In this document: positions 25,071 through 34,203 of the stretch, piece after piece
How the letters are laid out: every line of letters starts with the position of its first letter
How positions within the stretch are numbered: the stretch's first letter is position 1
Source of the DNA: Micromonospora sp. CP22
GTDB taxonomy: Bacteria > Actinomycetota > Actinomycetes > Mycobacteriales > Micromonosporaceae
Assembly (NCBI RefSeq): GCF_009712475.1
Contig: NZ_VCJO01000024.1
Location: 1 to 55,093 of the forward strand
Length of the DNA: 55,093 nt
Direction of reading: 5' to 3'
The notes under the pieces: generated by a model
What the model was told of the DNA's origin: nothing
Database searches by the model: none
The model's input: only the letters and a program-made list of their open reading frames with translations
Translations under genes and position numbers: made by a program

Positions 25071-25979
25071 TCAGACAGGCTCGAAGAAGTCGAACGCGGC
25101 GCCGTAGGACGAGGCGAGGCCCAGGTGGCGTACGCCGTCGACGGTGACCGGACCGATGGTCTCACCGTGATCGCCGCTCTTCACCAGGGTGTGCAGTGCG
25201 TCGAGGTCGGGCACAGCGCACGTGGCGACGACCCTCCGCACCAGGCCGGTGCGAGGTTCGCCGTCCGGTAGTACCTCAGCGAATTCGAGGCGCGCGTTGC
25301 GCGAGCCCGGGCCGCGGAAGAGCGCCGCGGCGAACCCCTCCCCGGGTGCCATACCGAGCATCTGTTCGACGGCCGGCCCGTCGAACCTGCCGGTGAAGTA
25401 CTGCCGTGCGCCGAGCACGTCGCGGGCGAATGCCGTGGCCTCCTCGAACCGGTCGGTCATGAAGACCACGGCGACGACCTCGCTGGTGTCCTCCTGTCGG
25501 TCCTGGTCGATGACGCACCTGGTGCCGCGCGGGCGATACTGCACGACCGCGTGCAGTAGCCCGGAGAGGGGTTGATCGAGCATCCGCTCCCGTACCGGGA
25601 TGTCGGTTCCTGGGAGGTTGTAGTACACCGCGGGTGTCCGGAACTCCCAGCCTCCTTCCTCGATTCGCTGTTCCACGGCGTCTGCATCCCGCAGGTAGAA
25701 GTCGAGCGCGTAGGGCCCGACCCGGTTCGGGCGCCGGGCCGGCGACGCAGGGGGCAGCCCGGGTACCTCGACGAGCCGGATCCAGCCCCCCGCGCTGCGC
25801 GGCTTGCCGAGCATCACGGATCGTGTCGGAGGAGCCGGGAGTTGCCACAGTTGCTGCCAGGCGGGATCGGGGTCGTCGTCCACTGCGACTTCGGTGAACC
25901 CGAAAAGCTCGACGTAGAGCCGGCGCAGCGGCTCGACGTCGGCGGCCGGCAGCACCACGTGGTCGATTCCGTCGAACAT
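25071..25979 (-). CDS. Two-domain VOC (glyoxalase/dioxygenase fold) protein (302 aa)
   Basis: The N-terminal half starts MFDGIDHVVLPAADVEPLRRLYVELFGF, a classic VOC module with a possible metal His7. A second module begins near residue 167 with EVVAVVFMTDRFEEATAFARDVLGARQYF. It ends LGLASSYGAAFDFFEPV. VOC proteins include dioxygenases, epimerases and lyases that use a divalent metal. The second module lacks the usual leading His, so one metal site per chain or none is likely. Its ATG overlaps the dehydrogenase stop by one base, and it is cotranscribed with the amidase set. Confidence 0.75.
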   Translation of the reverse strand: MFDGIDHVVLPAADVEPLRRLYVELFGFTEVAVDDDPDPAWQQLWQLPAPPTRSVMLGKPRSAGGWIRLVEVPGLPPASPARRPNRVGPYALDFYLRDADAVEQRIEEGGWEFRTPAVYYNLPGTDIPVRERMLDQPLSGLLHAVVQYRPRGTRCVIDQDRQEDTSEVVAVVFMTDRFEEATAFARDVLGARQYFTGRFDGPAVEQMLGMAPGEGFAAALFRGPGSRNARLEFAEVLPDGEPRTGLVRRVVATCAVPDLDALHTLVKSGDHGETIGPVTVDGVRHLGLASSYGAAFDFFEPV

Positions 25980-27151
25980 CAGTAGCTCCTCGGCAGGCCC
26001 AGCGATTCGCCCAGCAGGTTGCGAACCATCTCGTTGCTGATCGGGCTGAACAGTTGCAGCCGAGCATCGCGGAAGTACATCTGCATGGCCGACTCGTCAG
26101 CGAGGCCCATCGCGCCCATCGCGCGCATCCCTCGGTCGACGATGCGCGCCGCCGTCTCCGCCGCGAACAGCTTGGCCATGGCGGAGTACGCCAGTGCCTC
26201 CTGTCCGGCCTCGATCATCGCTACGGTGGAGTTGATCAGCGCGCGGGCCGCCGAGAGCTCGGCGATGCTGTCGGCCGCGGGATGTTGGATTGCCTGGAAG
26301 GCCCCAATCGGTGTGCCGAACGCCTCCCGCTCCCGTGCGTAGACGATGTGCAGGTCCAGCGCCCCCCGCGCGAGGCCGAGGCTGATCGCCGCGGCCATCA
26401 CCCGCTCCACGTCGAGTGCCTTGGACAGCACCTGCATGCCACGGCCTCGTGCGCCGACGAGGTTCGTCAGGGGCGCAACGGCGTCGTCGAGGAAGACCTC
26501 GTATGTCATCGCTGCGCGCATGCCCGCGAGGTGGACGCGTCGCACGGCGACGCCGGGCTGGTCGGTCGGTACGGCGATGAGGCTCAGGCCGCGGGACCGT
26601 CGTCCCTTCTCGGCAGGGTCCGTTCGGCAGAGCACGAACACCTGATCGGCTTCGCCGGCCAGCGAGATCCACGTCTTCTGGCCGCTCACCCGCCACTCGC
26701 CGTCGACCTCGGTGGCCCCGGCGCGCAGGGCGAGTAGGTCGGTGCCACCGCCGGGCTCGCTGAGTCCGTACGAGCAGATCATGCGCCCGGCGGCCACCTC
26801 CGGGAGCCAGTCCGCGACCGGTCCGCAGTCCGGCTCCGCGAGCATCCGCATGGCCATGCCGCTGAGCACGTAGTCCACAGCGAGGCTGGGTAGCACCCGG
26901 GCCAGTTCCTCGGTCACCGCGACGGCGTCGCCGACGGTGCCGCCGCTGCCGCCGACCCGCTCCTCGGCGCCGATTCCGAGCAGGCCTGCCTCGCCGAGCC
27001 GGAGCCACAGCGAGCGATCGAAGCTGCCCTCCCGGTCCGTAGTCAGCGCCTGCTCCGTCGGCAGGTGCCTGCCGAGGAGCCCAGCGGTCATCTCACGTAG
27101 CTCTCGCCGGGTGTCGGGCTCATTGATCGGACCCGTGCCGAGCATCTGCAT
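25979..27151 (-). CDS. Acyl-CoA dehydrogenase (about 390 aa)
   Basis: The FAD-binding signature is seen in ICSYGLSEPGGGTDLLALRAG and WRVSGQKTWISLAG. The C-terminal helical domain has AREREAFGTPIGAFQAIQHP and ends PISNEMVRNLLGESLGLPRSY. As in the first dehydrogenase of the island, the EGT catalytic motif is absent. Three starts are possible: GTG 27163, ATG 27151 and ATG 27145. I favour 27151, because 27163 lies inside the palindromic operator and has no ribosome binding site. It opens the reverse-strand operon. Confidence 0.82.
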   Translation of the reverse strand: MQMLGTGPINEPDTRRELREMTAGLLGRHLPTEQALTTDREGSFDRSLWLRLGEAGLLGIGAEERVGGSGGTVGDAVAVTEELARVLPSLAVDYVLSGMAMRMLAEPDCGPVADWLPEVAAGRMICSYGLSEPGGGTDLLALRAGATEVDGEWRVSGQKTWISLAGEADQVFVLCRTDPAEKGRRSRGLSLIAVPTDQPGVAVRRVHLAGMRAAMTYEVFLDDAVAPLTNLVGARGRGMQVLSKALDVERVMAAAISLGLARGALDLHIVYAREREAFGTPIGAFQAIQHPAADSIAELSAARALINSTVAMIEAGQEALAYSAMAKLFAAETAARIVDRGMRAMGAMGLADESAMQMYFRDARLQLFSPISNEMVRNLLGESLGLPRSY

Positions 27152-27162
27152 TGCACCTGCCA

Positions 27163-27176
27163 CACAAACGTCTGTG
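27163..27176. promoter_or_regulatory. Candidate GntR operator (ACAAACGTCTGT core)
   Basis: The near-palindrome CACAAACGTCTGTG has one mismatched pair. It lies in the divergent region between the reverse acyl-CoA dehydrogenase operon and the forward ABC-transporter operon. The same core, CAAACGTCTG, occurs in the promoter at 37841-37850. The GntR/FCD regulator encoded at 36969 is the natural candidate to bind both. The site abuts the dehydrogenase start, fitting a repressor role. Confidence 0.55.
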
Positions 27177-27369
27177 GATTGAAGCCCCGCCCCTGTGCCA
27201 GAGGTCGGCGACGGGTGGCGGCGCGCTGTTCGAACAGGCTAGCCGCCGGTTAGGAGGCAGGCCAGGGCAAGACTTGCCGCTTCGGCTCTTGCGGGTGTGA
27301 GGGCCATCACTTACCGTCGTCTGACGTATCGACCTGGCCGTCAGGTCGGTGGACATGGCAGGAGACGAG

Positions 27370-28988
27370 ATGCGTTCGCGAATTACGCGCCGGGTCGCGG
27401 CGGTGACCGCAGCATCCGCGCTAGCGCTGGGATTTGCAGGCTGCGGTGGCGGTGGAGGAGCCAGCGGCAAGGGCTCGGCGTCGTCGGCGACCCTGCGGAT
27501 CGCCTGGGCGTCCACGCCCACCCAGCTGGACCCCAATGAGTTCACCGGGCTCACCTGGGTCTACGGCCTGGACGGGTTCATGGACACGCTGCTGGACTAC
27601 GACACCAGCAAGGCCGCGGACGGCAAGGTCCTCGGGGTGGACGCCCTGAAGCCCGCGCTCGCGGAGTCCTTCGAAGCCAACGAGGACAAGACGCAGTCAC
27701 CTTCAAGCTGCGGCAGGGCGTCAAGAGCGAGTGGGGCAACGAGCTCGACGCGGACGACGTCATCTGGTCGTTCGAGCGGATGTTCACCAACCCGCGCTCG
27801 CTCCAGGCCGGCGTGCTGCTTCCGACGGCGAACGTCGACAAGCAGGAGCCGTGGACCAAGATCGACCAGTACACGGTCCGCTACAACCTCACCGACCCGT
27901 CGGCGGTGAGCCTGTCGGTCCTGGCGTACCCGATCCTCGGGATCGTCGACTCCGACGAGGCGAAGAAGCACGCCACGAAGGACGACCCCTGGGCCGCCGA
28001 GTGGCTGAAGACGAACAGCGCCAGCTTCGGCGCCTACAAGCTGAAGTCCCTCGACCCGGGCCGTGAGCTGCGCCTGGAGTACAACTCGAACTACTGGGGG
28101 CCGAAGCCGGCGTTCGAGGAGATCGTGATCAAGGCGGTCCCTGACGCGTCGTCCCGCGCCCAGCTGCTGATCTCCGGTGACGTGGACATGATCTCCGAGC
28201 CGCCGATCGACCAGCTCAAGAAGATCGACGAGAGCGCCAACGCGGCCGTGTCGCGCCAGCCCGACTCCAACCGGCACAACCTGTCGGTGAACGTGAAGGA
28301 CCCGGCGTTAGGCAAGCCCAAGGTGCGGCAGGCGATCAGCCACGCGATCAACCGCGAGGCCATCGTCAACTCCATCTACCAGGGTTACGCGCAGTCCGCG
28401 CTGAGCCCGCAGGCGAGCGCGCTGCTCGCCGACCAGCCGAAGACGGGCAGCTACGACCCCGACCGGGCCAAGCAACTGCTGGCCGAGGCCGGGCACCCCA
28501 ACGGCTTCGACATGACCGTAGCGTTCAACACCGCGCGTCCGGGCCCGTTCGCGGAGAACCTTGGTCGGCTGATCCAGTCCGACCTCCAGAAGGTCGGGAT
28601 CAACGTCGACCTCAAGGCGATCCCGTCGGCCGCGGACTTCGAGGCCGCGGTGTCGAAGCAGGAGTACCAGGCCTACCTGTACAGCGAGCGCCCCTCGCAG
28701 CCGGACCCGGGCTTCTCGCTGTTCCTGTACCTCTACAGCGAGTCGGCGCTGAACAAGAGTGGCTACAACAACCCGGAGTTCGACCGGCTGGTCACCACCG
28801 TGCTCAAGCAGCCGTCCGGGCCGCAGCGCGATCAGGTCGTCAACCAGGCCATCGAGTTCCTGGTCGGGGAGGAGCCGATCATCTCGCTGGTCGAGGTGCC
28901 GGACCTGGTCGGTGTCGCGGAGAACGTCAAGGGCTACGTCGCGCTGCCGACCGGTGGCGTGAAGTTCGACGAGCTGAAGCGGAGCTGA
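27370..28988 (+). pseudogene. Peptide/opine-type ABC substrate-binding lipoprotein gene, frameshifted
   Basis: The gene encodes an extracellular solute-binding protein of the SBP_bac_5 type (about 539 residues if intact). The ATG at 27370 follows GGAG by five bases. The lipoprotein signal ends LALGFAGC, with a Cys at about residue 24 that would be lipidated. The first frame reads correctly through KPALAESFEANEDKT at about 27693. From about 27697 the protein continues in another frame as VTFKLRQGVKSEWGN and runs to KFDELKRS at 28988. A one-base loss at 27691-27697 explains this. It is either a real inactivating mutation or a sequencing error. It heads the operon with two permeases and two ATPases. 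Confidence 0.85.
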
Positions 28989-28993
28989 ATTCC

Positions 28994-30058
28994 ATGACCC
29001 TGAGCGCCATGCCCGGTTTGCCGGTCCGGAAGGCCCGCAAGGCCCGCGGACCCGTCAGGCTGGTCCTGGAGCGCCTCGGGTTCCTCATCGCCGCGATGTT
29101 CGGGGTGGTGACGCTGTCCTTCCTGCTGGTCAGCGTCACCCCCGGCGATCCGGCGAGGTTGATCGCCGGGCCGATGGCCAGCAACTCACAGGTCGAGGCC
29201 ATCTCGCAGGAGCTGGGGCTCGACAAGCCGATCGTGGAGCGGTACGTCGACTACATGGGCGGACTGCTCCGGGGTGACCTCGGCGAGTCCTACTACTCCA
29301 AGCGTCCCGTGACCACCGAGATTTTCGAGAAGTTGCCGGCGACGCTGGAGCTGATCATCTTGGCGGTCCTTTTCGCGGCGGTGGTCGGCATCGCCTTCGG
29401 CGCGATCGCCGCCTACTTCCGGGGCCGGGCGCCCGACTGGATCAGCCGGCTGTTCACCGGGGTCTTCCAGGCGATCCCCGACTTCTTCCTCGGACTGCTG
29501 CTGATCTATGTCGTGTTCTTCCTGCTCGGCTGGGCACCAGCGCCCGCGGGGCAGATCGGGTTCACGGAGAGCACGCCACCCAAGGTCACCGGGTTCATCC
29601 CGATCGACGCCCTGATCGCCGGTGACCCGGCGCTGGCCGGCTCCGCCCTCCAGCACCTGGTGCTGCCCGTGCTCACCCTGGGGCTGGTCTACGCGGCGTA
29701 CTTCGCCAAGACCGCGCGGGCGACCCTGGGGCGGGCTCTCCACTCCCAGCAGGTCTTCTTCGCCCGGGCCATGGGCCTGCCGGAGCGGACCGTGCTGCGG
29801 TACGCGCTCGTCGAGTCCCGCACCACGATCGTGACCTACGCCGGCGTGATCTTCGCGTCGCTGCTCGGCGGCGAGGCGATCGTCGAACGGGTCTTCGCCT
29901 GGGACGGCCTGGGGGCCTGGGCGCTGCAGGGCATCCTGCGGCTCGACGTCCCCGTGGTCCAAGGGATGGTGCTCATCGCCGGCGCCATCACGCTCATCAC
30001 GTACACGCTGCTCGACATCGTCGTCGGGCTCCTCGACCCCAGGATCAAGCATGCATGA
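28994..30058 (+). CDS. ABC transporter permease, DppB/OppB type (354 aa)
   Basis: This is the first of two membrane subunits of the peptide-type importer. The N-terminal transmembrane helix (LGFLIAAMFGVVTLSFLLVSVTPGDPARLI) has the diagnostic TPGDP motif. Five further helices follow. The coupling loop ARAMGLPERTVLRYALVESRTTIVTYAG contacts the ATPase. The C-terminus ends LLDIVVGLLDPRIKHA, as is usual for the family. The ATG has GGAG nine bases upstream, and the gene overlaps the next permease by eight bases. Confidence 0.9.
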   Translation: MTLSAMPGLPVRKARKARGPVRLVLERLGFLIAAMFGVVTLSFLLVSVTPGDPARLIAGPMASNSQVEAISQELGLDKPIVERYVDYMGGLLRGDLGESYYSKRPVTTEIFEKLPATLELIILAVLFAAVVGIAFGAIAAYFRGRAPDWISRLFTGVFQAIPDFFLGLLLIYVVFFLLGWAPAPAGQIGFTESTPPKVTGFIPIDALIAGDPALAGSALQHLVLPVLTLGLVYAAYFAKTARATLGRALHSQQVFFARAMGLPERTVLRYALVESRTTIVTYAGVIFASLLGGEAIVERVFAWDGLGAWALQGILRLDVPVVQGMVLIAGAITLITYTLLDIVVGLLDPRIKHA

Positions 30059-30902
30059 CGACGTCTTTGCACCACGGCGGGGCGTCCAGATGCGCCGGAT
30101 GCTCCGGCAGCACCCGGGAGCGGCGCTCGGCGTGCTGTTCATCCTGGTCCTGCTGCTGGCCAGCCTCTTCGCGCCCCTGCCGTACGACCCGATGGGCATC
30201 GACGGCGGGGCCACCCTGCGGTCGCCCGGCGGCGAGCACTGGTTCGGCACCGACGGCGCCGGCGGCGACATCTTCTCCCGCGTCATCTACGCGGCGCGGG
30301 TGGACCTGTCGCTCGCCTTGGCCGGCACGGTGCTGTCGCTGGTCGTGGGCGTCCTGCTCGGTCTGGCCGCCAGCAGCAAGGGCAAGGGCAGCGAGCGGCT
30401 GGTCCGGGGGCTGGACGCCTTCCAGGCCTTCCCGCTGCTGATCCTCGCGCTCGCCCTGGTCTCCCTGTCGGGCAACAAGCTCTACATGGTCGTCGTGGCG
30501 ATCGCGCTGATCAACGTGCCCCGGTTCATGCGGCTGCTGCGTAGCGAGGTGCTCTCGCTGCGCGAGTCGCGGTTCATCGAGGCCGCGACCGCCACGGGCG
30601 CCTCGCCCCGGCGGATCATCTTCCGGCACCTGCTCCCGAACGTCTGGGGCATCGTGCTGGTGCAGACCTCGCTGACCGTTGCCAACGCCATCGTGGTGAT
30701 CGCCTCGCTGTCGTTCCTGGGCATCGGCGTGAGCCCGCCGACCCCCTCGTGGGGCTCGATGATCCGCGACGGCGCCGGGAACATGAGTTCGGGCGAGTGG
30801 TGGATCGCCGGGTTCGCCGGCCTGGCCGTCGTGCTCTGTGTCCTGGCCTTCAACCAGCTCGCCGACGCGATCGGCGACCGCACCGCAAGGACCTACCGAT
30901 GA
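30051..30902 (+). CDS. ABC transporter permease, DppC/OppC type (283 aa)
   Basis: This second membrane subunit carries the N-terminal helix GVLFILVLLLASLFAPLPYDP and the HWFGTDGAGGDIFSRVIYAARVDL motif typical of DppC. The coupling segment EAATATGASPRRIIFRHLLPNVWGIVL follows. Its last helix precedes a short tail ending in DAIGDRTARTYR. It overlaps the ATPase gene downstream by four bases (ATGA), so all subunits should be made together. Confidence 0.9.
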   Translation: MHDDVFAPRRGVQMRRMLRQHPGAALGVLFILVLLLASLFAPLPYDPMGIDGGATLRSPGGEHWFGTDGAGGDIFSRVIYAARVDLSLALAGTVLSLVVGVLLGLAASSKGKGSERLVRGLDAFQAFPLLILALALVSLSGNKLYMVVVAIALINVPRFMRLLRSEVLSLRESRFIEAATATGASPRRIIFRHLLPNVWGIVLVQTSLTVANAIVVIASLSFLGIGVSPPTPSWGSMIRDGAGNMSSGEWWIAGFAGLAVVLCVLAFNQLADAIGDRTARTYR

Positions 30903-31729
30903 ACGCGCAGTCCGAAGAGCTGGCGCTGGAGGTGCGCAACCTCGCCGTCAGCATCAAGACTCCCCACGGCCTGGTCCACCCGGTCAAGGGCGTCGACCTC
31001 ACCGTGCACAAGGGAGAGATCGTCGGCATCGTCGGTGAGTCCGGGTGCGGCAAGTCGACCACGATCAAGGGGCTGCTCCGGCTGCTTCCGGCCAACAGCA
31101 CCGTCACCGCCGACAAGGCGCAGCTCGCCGGTTACGGCGACCTGCTCGCCACGCCGGTGCGGCGGATGCGCGAGGTGCGCGGCGCCAAGATTGGCTTCGT
31201 CGCGCAGAACCCCTTCGGGTCCCTCAACCCGATCTACAAGATCGAGCGGCAGTTCTACGAGCTACAGAAGGCCCACAAGACCAAAGTCTCCCGCAAGGAG
31301 TCGGGGGAGATCGCGCTGCGGATGCTGGACGGGGTCGGCATCGTCAACCCTGCTCGGGTGCTCGACGGCTACGCCCACCAGCTCTCCGGCGGCATGGCCC
31401 AGCGGGTCGTGATCGCCCTGGCGACCACCCTGTCGCCGCAGCTGTTGATCGCCGACGAGCCGACGACCGGGCTCGACGCCACGGTGCAGGCCCAGATCCT
31501 CGACCTGATCTCGGGGCTGGTCCGCCAGGAGGGGCGGTCGATGGTGCTGGTCACCCACGACCTGGGCGTCATCGCCCAGTACTGCCAGCGGGTGGTCGTG
31601 ATGTACGACGGCCAGGTGGTCGAGCACGGTTCCGTCATGGACGTGATGGTCGAGCCGCAGCACCCGTACACGCAGCGCCTGATCGCCTCCGTGCCGAAGC
31701 CAGGGGAGAAGCTCGATGTCTCTCGTTGA
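30899..31729 (+). CDS. ABC transporter ATPase, DppD/OppD type (276 aa)
   Basis: This nucleotide-binding subunit has Walker A GIVGESGCGKST (about 44-55), Q-loop FVAQNPFGSLNP, signature HQLSGGMAQRVV, Walker B LLIADEPTTGLD and H-loop LVTHDLGVI. The HPYTQRLIASVPKPG segment near the end marks the oligopeptide/nickel subfamily. The start ATG overlaps the permease stop. It is shorter than typical DppD (about 325 aa), ending soon after the HPYT motif. Confidence 0.9.
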   Translation: MNAQSEELALEVRNLAVSIKTPHGLVHPVKGVDLTVHKGEIVGIVGESGCGKSTTIKGLLRLLPANSTVTADKAQLAGYGDLLATPVRRMREVRGAKIGFVAQNPFGSLNPIYKIERQFYELQKAHKTKVSRKESGEIALRMLDGVGIVNPARVLDGYAHQLSGGMAQRVVIALATTLSPQLLIADEPTTGLDATVQAQILDLISGLVRQEGRSMVLVTHDLGVIAQYCQRVVVMYDGQVVEHGSVMDVMVEPQHPYTQRLIASVPKPGEKLDVSR

Positions 31730-32570
31730 GATCGAAGATGTGCACAAGGTCTTCCCCGCGCGCCAGCGCGGAGGCGAGCCGGTCCACGCCCTCAAGGGGG
31801 TCTCCCTCCACGTCAACGAGGGCGAGACGCTGGCGGTGATCGGCGAGAGCGGCTCCGGCAAGTCGACGCTGGGCCGGGTCGCCCTGCGGCTGATCGACGT
31901 CGACTCGGGCGCGGTCCGCATCGACGGCAAGGACCTCGGGACGATGGACGCCAACACGCTGCGCCGGCAGCGCGCGGACATGCAGCTCGTGTTCCAGGAG
32001 CCGTTCGAGTCGCTGAACCCGCGGATGGCGATCGGGGCGATCGTCGCCGAGCCGCTGCAGATCCACCAGCCGCAGCTCGGCACGACGGAGATCCGCCGGC
32101 AGGTGCTGAGCACCCTCGAACACGTCGGTCTGCCGCAGTCGTTCGCCGACCGGCTCCCCGGTGAGCTCTCCGGCGGCCAGCAGCAGCGGGTGGGCATCGC
32201 CCGCGCGATCATCAGTCGGCCGCGGTTCGTCGTGCTCGACGAGCCGACGTCGTCGCTGGACCTGTCGATCCGTGCCCAGATCCTCGCCCTCCTCGCGGAG
32301 CTGCAGCGCGAGTACTCGATGGCGTACCTGTTCGTCTCGCACGACATGCACACGGTCGAGTGGGTGAGCGACCGCATCGCGGTGATGTACCTGGGCGAGA
32401 TCGTCGAGACGAAGCCGACCCGGGAGCTGTTCGACGCGCCGGAGCACCCGTACACGCAGACGCTGCTCTCCGCCCGGCTGTCGCCCGACCCCCGGGAACC
32501 CCACGCCTACAAGGCGTTCGCCGGCCATAAGACCGTGCGCGACGCCGTCGAGAACCAGGAGCCCGCATGA
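31716..32570 (+). CDS. ABC transporter ATPase, DppF/OppF type (284 aa)
   Basis: This second ATPase subunit has Walker A VIGESGSGKST (about 43-53), Q-loop VFQEPFESLNPRMAIG, signature GELSGGQQQRVGIARA, Walker B FVVLDEPTSSLD and H-loop FVSHDMHTVEW. The HPYTQTLLSARLSPDPRE end is diagnostic for the peptide-transporter ATPases. It overlaps the previous gene by 14 bases and the next by four. The importer now lacks an intact binding protein in this locus. Confidence 0.9.
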   Translation: MSLVEIEDVHKVFPARQRGGEPVHALKGVSLHVNEGETLAVIGESGSGKSTLGRVALRLIDVDSGAVRIDGKDLGTMDANTLRRQRADMQLVFQEPFESLNPRMAIGAIVAEPLQIHQPQLGTTEIRRQVLSTLEHVGLPQSFADRLPGELSGGQQQRVGIARAIISRPRFVVLDEPTSSLDLSIRAQILALLAELQREYSMAYLFVSHDMHTVEWVSDRIAVMYLGEIVETKPTRELFDAPEHPYTQTLLSARLSPDPREPHAYKAFAGHKTVRDAVENQEPA

Positions 32571-33406
32571 GTGCCAGTGTCAGTGTCGTGGACGGGTCGA
32601 GCCTGCCGTGGGTCAACGGGCGGTCCGTCTGGGAGAGCATGGAGCCGGCGTTCCGGGAGAACATCGGCAGCAGCCAGGAGGCCGCGCTCGACCTGTTGTC
32701 CCGCTATCACATGCGCAACCTGTGGCTTGATCCGGAGACCTCGCGCCGCATCGACCACATCCGCACCGACGCCGGCTACCGCGACCTGAGCGAGGCCTAC
32801 CACGACAGCGTGGAGGAGGCCTACTTTGTCGGCGGCGAGGTGGACCTCACCGCCGAGGGGCGGTTCGTGGCCGGCGACTACTTCTGGCGGCCGCCCGGCT
32901 GGGTGCACTCGGCCGCCTCCCGGGTCGGTTTCGAAGCCATCCTGATGATGGAGGGCGAGGACGCCGACGAGGGCAGCGACCGGGTCTCCCGGGTGGTGCG
33001 CCCGGACGAGGAGGCCGGGCGGCAGGCCCGGGCGCGCGACGTCGGGACGGTCGGCCCCCGCGGCTACGTCCGGCGCGCCGAGACGCGGTTCATGGTCTGG
33101 CGCCCGCACGACGATTCGGTCACCCGGCTCGGTGCGTCCGGCCCGCTCCGGTCCAAGGTGCTCAGCGCCAATGTGGAGACCCGATCGGCCTCGGTGCTCG
33201 TGCGCTCCGCGGCGGCCGACTGGGTCGCCCGGCCGGAGACGGTGGATCGGGAGCGGTTCATCATCAACGTCTCGGGCGCCATCGTCGTCGACGGCCGGAC
33301 GCTGGCGCAGCCCAGCCTGGTGCGCATCCCCGTCGGCGCCGTCGGACCACAGATAGCCGTCGCGAGCGAGACCGAACTGCTGGTGAAGGTGGGAGGCCCG
33401 CGATGA
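32567..33406 (+). CDS. Cupin-fold protein, two beta-barrel halves (279 aa)
   Basis: The protein looks like a bicupin with a DUF4437-like layout. The first barrel has EEAYFVGGEVDLTAEGRFVAGDYFWRPPGWVHSAA (about 85-120), with the GDYFWRPPGWVH motif of cupin motif 2. The second barrel starts near 150 and includes ERFIINVSGAIVVDGRTL. Metal ligands are reduced compared with classic cupins; His and Glu remain in barrel one. It may be a small-molecule sensor, isomerase or oxygenase. A shorter relative-like cupin (47837) lies in the downstream operon. Confidence 0.7.
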   Translation: MSASVSVVDGSSLPWVNGRSVWESMEPAFRENIGSSQEAALDLLSRYHMRNLWLDPETSRRIDHIRTDAGYRDLSEAYHDSVEEAYFVGGEVDLTAEGRFVAGDYFWRPPGWVHSAASRVGFEAILMMEGEDADEGSDRVSRVVRPDEEAGRQARARDVGTVGPRGYVRRAETRFMVWRPHDDSVTRLGASGPLRSKVLSANVETRSASVLVRSAAADWVARPETVDRERFIINVSGAIVVDGRTLAQPSLVRIPVGAVGPQIAVASETELLVKVGGPR

Positions 33407-34203
33407 GGGTGCGTGGCGGCTACGTCGAGTCCGACTGGGGACAGGTGCACTACCTCACCGCCGGCACGAGCGGACCCTGGGTGGCGCTGTTCCACGAGTC
33501 CCCGCTGTCCAGCCGCGTTTATCAGCAGGTGCTGCCGATCCTGGGAAGGCACGCACGGGTGGTCGCCTTCGACACCCCGGGGTACGGCGCCTCGGACCCG
33601 CCCCCGCGTAACGGCTTCGAGATTCCCGAGTACGCCGCGGTGCTGGCCCGGGCGGCGTCCGCGCTGGGCATGGCGGATGTCGTCTTCGGCGGCGTGCACA
33701 CCGGCGCCTCGCTGGCCATCGAGGCCGCCCACGTGTTCGACCGCGGGGCCCGGGCGGTGGTGCTCTCCGGTGTCGCCCTGTTCACGCCCGAGGAGCGCGC
33801 GGACTTCCTGGCCAACTGGACGCCCCAGGCGCCGTACGACGTCGAGGGACGCCAGTTCGCGTGGGCGGTCGAGCGGTACCGCCGAATCTGGCCAAAGCTG
33901 ACCACGGACATGTTGCAGCTCGCCGTCACCGAGCTGATGCGTGTCGTCGACCGCTACGACTGGGGATACCAGGCGGCGTTCCGCCACGACCCGGGCCTGC
34001 CGTTGGCCGCCCTCGACATCCCGGTGTTGCTGCTCGACGCCGAGTTCGACCTGCTGGCCGACAAGGACCCGGTGGCCCTGGAACTGGCGAAGCAGGCGCG
34101 CCTGGTGACGCTGCCGGGGCTGCCCGGCCAACCCCACCTGCGGGCGCCGGCGGAGTACGCCCACCAGATCGCCGAGTTTCTCCGGGATGTGGCGGCGCGA
34201 TGA
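33403..34203 (+). CDS. Alpha/beta hydrolase-fold protein with atypical nucleophile elbow (266 aa)
   Basis: The fold is visible from VALFHESPLSSRVYQQVLPIL (oxyanion region, about 27-47), FDTPGYGASDPP (56-67), and a C-terminal HLRAPAEYAHQIAEFL supplying the catalytic His region. The acid region is VLLLDAEFDLLADKDP. At the nucleophile elbow the usual G-x-S-x-G is GVHTG (residues 97-101), so His99 sits where Ser, Cys or Asp is expected. Hydrolysis by the standard mechanism is doubtful. It may be a C-C hydrolase-like or cofactor-free variant. Four-base overlaps with both neighbours show coupling. Confidence 0.75.
   Translation: MRVRGGYVESDWGQVHYLTAGTSGPWVALFHESPLSSRVYQQVLPILGRHARVVAFDTPGYGASDPPPRNGFEIPEYAAVLARAASALGMADVVFGGVHTGASLAIEAAHVFDRGARAVVLSGVALFTPEERADFLANWTPQAPYDVEGRQFAWAVERYRRIWPKLTTDMLQLAVTELMRVVDRYDWGYQAAFRHDPGLPLAALDIPVLLLDAEFDLLADKDPVALELAKQARLVTLPGLPGQPHLRAPAEYAHQIAEFLRDVAAR

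Noticed and set aside
27161..27163. GTG start for the reverse acyl-CoA dehydrogenase
   Set aside because: Falls within the palindromic operator and lacks a ribosome binding site; ATG 27151 is preferred, though not proven.
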